Positions 55,976-61,900 of a stretch of 64,000 bases of DNA are shown piece after piece. The stretch is from positions 163,705,724-163,769,723 of the forward strand of contig JAVHZZ010000006.1 of the NCBI GenBank assembly GCA_036250195.1, read 5' to 3'. Position numbers and translations under genes: made by a program. The stretch comes from Mixophyes australis (Eukaryota; Chordata; Amphibia; Anura; Limnodynastidae). Under the pieces are notes generated by a model. It was not told the origin of the DNA. It made no database searches and saw nothing but the letters and a program-made list of their open reading frames with translations. Every line of letters starts with the position of its first letter. Positions within the stretch are counted from its first letter, which is position 1.

Positions 55976-58900
55976 GTTATTATACAGATAGATTATTTGG
56001 GAATTGTTATAAAATACTATGAAAATGATATGGACTATTTAACCTTTAACATGGCTGATGAACATTTACTAGAATGTAGATCTGTGTTGGTGATTCATCA
56101 ATTGCTTTGTGACCTCTGTGACGACATTGATAGAAGTCTGCTGTGTCGTCGGAAAAGTTCTCTGTGCATGTTATTGTATGTCTACCTTTAAAGCATGTCT
56201 ATGTTATTGTTATCGCATTTTTTGGCTATTTCCTTCTTGTTGGGCTTCTCAGAGTCGGAATAATGTACCCCACCCGCACTGAGGAGGTCTTTAGCTGTCT
56301 CTGCATGCATCAGGTCACTGACAAGAAGGATTGCGGAAAATGATGAGGGATGTATTAGAACCAGGAGGAGAATCAAACACATACGGTTGACATTCTTTTT
56401 CTAATAAAAGTCAATTGAAAAGTTCTATTACATAAGACATATGTGAGTAATAATTGTGTGACTTTTACTGTTTATTAAAAATAAAAATTTGCTTGATATG
56501 AAAAAATATGACAATAGATTTTTTTTGTTGGTTTTATTTTTGTAACACATCTTGCTTAATATCACAAACCTCTCACCTCGCAATTCAAACATCCTTGTCC
56601 ACGAATTAATCCATTCTTAGGATCAATACTGAATTTCACATTAGGAATGGCAGGTATCTGGTTTACTATGTAATACGTGATTTCAGAATTTGGGGTGTCC
56701 TCCTTGTCATTATCTGTTGCGGTGAGGTGAAAAACCGGATTATCTGCAAAGAGTGAGAAAGAATATTGTCAATTTCTTTATCTAAAGTCTTGTGAGGAAG
56801 ATGTCAGTTGTTATACTACCTCACTATAACACATTTCACCCATGTTCCAGTGGAAAAATTGTAACATCACATTTAAACTGCAGAACGGGTGCTGTGTTTG
56901 CTATATATGTATATCATGATCCTGGCTCGTAAAGTAAAATGCTACTAACCAAAATTTGTGGTTTCTTTCAGTTTGAGTTCATATACTTTTTGTGCGAATT
57001 CTGGGGCATTGTCGTTTTTATCATTTACTTCTACGTTAAAAATTAGAGACTTGTCCACTATCGCTGAAGTTGCTCTGTCTGCTACATCAAAGCAGATCTG
57101 TGTGTAAAAAAACAAAACAAAATACAGGCATTAATTTCAGTCACAATATACTTAGCAAAGCTGACTACAAAATTTTATTTTTTTCTGTGGGCAGAAATAT
57201 GTAAAGATGATTCCTGACCGGTGTGTTTGATTATCTATGTGCAGTAAACCCACTTCTCCCCCTCTTCCCACATAATGTTGTATCTGAAATAGTGCTAGAG
57301 TAGGAGTGCCTATAAAATCAAATTTAGAACTAAGCTCAGAAAACGTTAGCATTCTCTTATATGTTACGTTGACAACATCTTTTATCATATTAATGTTGGG
57401 CTAATATTATTAAACTTCCACTATGTGATCCTTGAAACATCATTTGACAGCAAAAGTTGGCAGAGATATGTTTCTGAGAAATCTACATGGTCCATGCATG
57501 AGATTCCTATAGTTTTGCTGTTGGAGGGTTTTGGGTTTCATAAATAAATAAACATTTTGGGTGGAGTACTTCTTTAGATCGCTAAAGCTGGTCATCTTCT
57601 GACAGTACTCGTAGCCTTGTGTACCCAACACCAAGTGTGTGGTGAAATTGCGGACACTGATCCTGCTGCTCGGATCTCGGGAAATAAACTCAACACAGAC
57701 TTCCATAATTTCACAGCACATTTTGGGGGAAATTATTTGTCTATGACCGATATGTCTGTTGTGCTTGTCCAGTCCATAAGTAGAAACAATAATATTATCC
57801 TGCACATTTAAATATTCTTGGGATATCTTTCTTGTGCCCTGCCCTTATTGCTAATAGAAGCATACCTCCCGAAGGTCACAGTTTTGGTGGGATCATCCAA
57901 ATTATCAGACTCCTGAAGAAGAGAAGCTTGGAAGTGAGCATGGTCTCACTATTTCAACAGATTGGGGGCTGGATTCATTTTTCTGGCCCAATTTTGCAAT
58001 TCTAAATATTGGGAGGCATGATAAAGCTAGGTGTAGCAGACAGTAAAAGTTGAATGAGGTTATATCTTGAACGTGGAAATCAACCATGCAATTTGTGATT
58101 GTCTTGTGCCAATTATCTACATTTAAAATATACAGCGCTTATTCACACTGAAAGCATCCTTTGTAGGTGCAGAACAAATGTTTGTAAGAATTCATCTTAT
58201 TAAATCAATAAAAACTAAGTTATTCCTATTGAATAAGAGGATAAAATATACTGGTAGGTTAATCGGCTGCTGACAAAGTGGACCCTAATGTGTGTGTATG
58301 AGTGGTAGAGATTTTAGACTGTGAACCCGACTTGTGCAGCATGTAAACTTACTTGAGGTATCAGGATGTAGTGTGGCACACCCCTGGCTATCTCTCTCCA
58401 CTGTTCTGGCTATGGTGTGGGTGTTATATCCGTGACCACTTGGCCCCCAAATAGACAGGTGTTTAGCATAAAATAAACAGTGGTGTGGACAGGTAGTAGA
58501 TAGTATTAGTGCTGTGCAAGGTCAATAGTTTGGGTGCTAGAAATGAAAACTTTATTATCCAGCTTCCCTTCCTCCAGCAAATAAAGCTTCATGGTTACTG
58601 TGACAGGAAGGACCACCAATGCCACCATGTCTGTTTTGTTGCTGGGAAACGGTTGGGCTTGCCTTGCCACCATCCCCTTTTCTTTATCCCAAATACACCC
58701 TCTAACCGCAGTGGGAGGGGCTTAAGCTGCTGCCACCACTGGACTCCTTAGCAGCATCCAGAACTGCTTCCTTTTGGGTAACTGTCGTAGATCAGGGTTG
58801 CCGTGCATAGTTCCCCCTTGGCCTATGAACTGGCCAGAGCTGCTGAATAGCCAGCAAAGCCTCAGAACAGCCAGATAATGAATTAGATTTGGTCTAATCT

Positions 58901-61900
58901 GCAGGTCACAGGAATTAAAGCAGGGTAAATAGTTGTCAAAGCAGGTTCTTGATGCATTGATGTTTTATTAGCTCAAGTAGTCGTAATAAGGACAGTTACA
59001 CACGTCAGTTTGTGGTACTAGCGATCTCTCCAGAAGTTACAGATGGTATGATGGTACATGATCAAACAGAGCTTCTTTTCATACAGATTGTAACACAACT
59101 GTTAGCAGAGGGTAACACCACCCCCTGATCCTAGATGGCTCCACAAAGACTGAAAAATCACATCAATAATTTAACATCAGGATATAATCTAATCTTACAT
59201 CTAACACAGTTTAGCTTTCACACCAACCTGATTTACTCAAAGGTGCTGTCTATATTGTTAGGAGGCTTTCTGCCTCTCTATCAAGATATGCACACAGGTA
59301 ACGACCCCCTGTCGGTCTTTCAGGCAAAATCAGTAGTTTGTCACTTCTGAGATTAAAAGACTTACTTAGCATTTCCTGCTATCAGCAAAACAGACTTCCT
59401 CTGACCTGGACAATACATTAGAAATCAATACATTCCCTATACCAAAATACACACAATATAAAAAATATGAGTACATTTTCAATACACAGTATCAAAAATC
59501 AATACATTTGCAATGATAGAAATTGGCACACTGTGCTAATAATTTAAATATATTAATACAATAAGTTCTTTATAAATGGTCCAGCCACAGTTACTATGAA
59601 AATATGCCATAACATATAAGTTTCCACATCGCTAACTGCTCCAGTACAGTCTTTATCAGAAGGTAAACTTCTATATTATAAAAGTACATCACTAACAATG
59701 TGAACAGTACCACACTACATACCACCGTGCAGCTTGACCGCAAAAGACCACTAGGAGGGACCACTACTTCTCTATCATTTAGCGTTGTGGACGTGGAGTC
59801 GACCTACTATGGTCTCTTCTATAAACAAAAATCAGCTTCAAATCGTGCATTTTAAAAGCTAAACATGAAATACTCAGGTGACGAAAGCATCTGTGACACT
59901 GTCGTGGCTGACTAGAGTAAAAACACAGTATCCTATCTCGGCCAATGTAGGCAGCTGATGGCAGATATCATGGCCCTGAGTCAAACTACCTTGGCTTAAT
60001 TAATGCCAGCCAGCCAGCCACCAGCACTGACATGATTCTCCTCATCAGGACTACTATTGAGGGGTGATAATATATCAACATACCTAGACACCCAATAAGA
60101 CTCATTTCTAACTAAAATTATGATCCTAATCATTTCTGGTTTTGTTACAGTAAATACCTTAAAGTCTTTCCACCAGCCTACACCCTTTACTCCCCCGTAC
60201 TTTTTCTATAATGCCTGCAGCTCATTTTAGGTGACAAAGCTTACATCGTATACAGGGTAGCTGCTTGGATGTAAACAAGACAGTAAATCACTGACTATAA
60301 ACCCAAGGGCAAACATCATGCTCAGCACTTCATTCCTTGGCGGAGAAAGACCCTCACTGCTCCACCTTAGCTGGACCACATTCTTAGGTACATCCAATGG
60401 AGCTGCAAGGTACCTAGGGAAGATGTCCCGAGATGTTTCTTGATGATCGTGACTAAACCTTCTTCTCACACTTACATGGAGTCATTCTAGAATTGATAAC
60501 TTATTCCTGGTTTATAGACACTTGTACTTGCTACAGGACACTAAAATAGGACAAGCATCTTTGTCTGACCATGTGTTATGAGCAGTCACACTATTCACAA
60601 TGGTTCACACTGTTTCTTACATCCTAGATGGTTGATAGGCAGCTGAGATGCTGCTTCTGGTTATAGGCAGTCACATAATCGCAATTGTAGCAATAGGCTG
60701 TGGGGGGGCTCGTTTCAAGTAGAGTGCTCTCGTTGGTCTCATTGCTCTCTTATTAGTTTCAATGACAGGGAGGGCTTAGCCTCCCTGCCGGTCATAACGT
60801 TCTGCTGTGCTTTTCATGAAACCTGTTGATCTTCCTTCAGGTTTCCTCAGGAGACATCTAGAAGACATAATCTAGGCCTAGGCTTATATTGTGGAGGCAT
60901 AGACATGTATCTCGAAGGTGTGTTAATAAGTCAGAAAAAGACCAAACCTAGGTGATTTGGGAGAGTTTAAGGCTTACAGTTAATCTCTCCCAAGAACTCT
61001 CTTATTACTGGTTCATGTATGTTTTGGTATCAATGTCTCTGATGTCTTAGATAATGCAGCTGCAAGAAATTTCCTGGATACTGGTCTCGCAATAGCCTTA
61101 AAAATTCCTTTTGTCAATATGGATCTTGTTAATACAGTATGTGGTCTGGATGGAAACCCCTTTATTCGGTGCATGTTCCAAGACTTGTCTGTTGAAAGTT
61201 AATATTTGGAACCGTTATCCCTGTTCCCTATTCATTGTCCCACTATTCATTTTATGCTCAGACATCCATGGTTATATCACTACAATACAGATATTGATTG
61301 GTACTTGGGAGAAACAATTTGTTTGGAACCAACTTGTGCAGGTACTTATCTCTCCTTCCTTGTTATGTATAAGTCTCAGGCCACCACTCATGAAGATGTA
61401 GTAAAGAAGCAAACATACATTACCTCTTACCGTGAGCATTAGAAGGAAGTCAGGCACTCATTAGACAAACCTTTAGAATTAGAGGGAGCAATTGCTACTT
61501 CCCCATCAGGCAAAGTCCAGGCTCAGATGGGTTCACAATTTTATACTACAAAGATTTCAGACAAACTTGCTCCTCTGATTCTTCAGACTTTTAACACAAT
61601 CAGATATATTTCTCAAGACAATCCTTGGAGGTGTTGCGCTCATATGTCATCTAACTCAAATGAGGTGTACGGAGATGGACATCACAAAGGATGTGTCTCA
61701 TTTGTTCAATGTTAACGTTCTATCCCTTGTAAACAAAGTACATGCTGACCAGAAACTTTTCCTAAATAGGGAGGATTAATGGTATAAAAATGAACATTTT
61801 GCCAATGATCTTTGCCAAGACATATTCCACACAAGTGGTTCTTAGACCTGCAGCACATATTGAGAGTCTTTGTATTGGAAACCTGAGTTTAAACTAGGGA

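Noticed and set aside
56188..56382. Minus-strand 64-codon frame with [16 protein letters not shown] and [10 protein letters not shown]
   Set aside because: It looked like a possible exon, but I found no splice signals in phase with cdh26 and cannot name a homologue. It was left out of the annotation.
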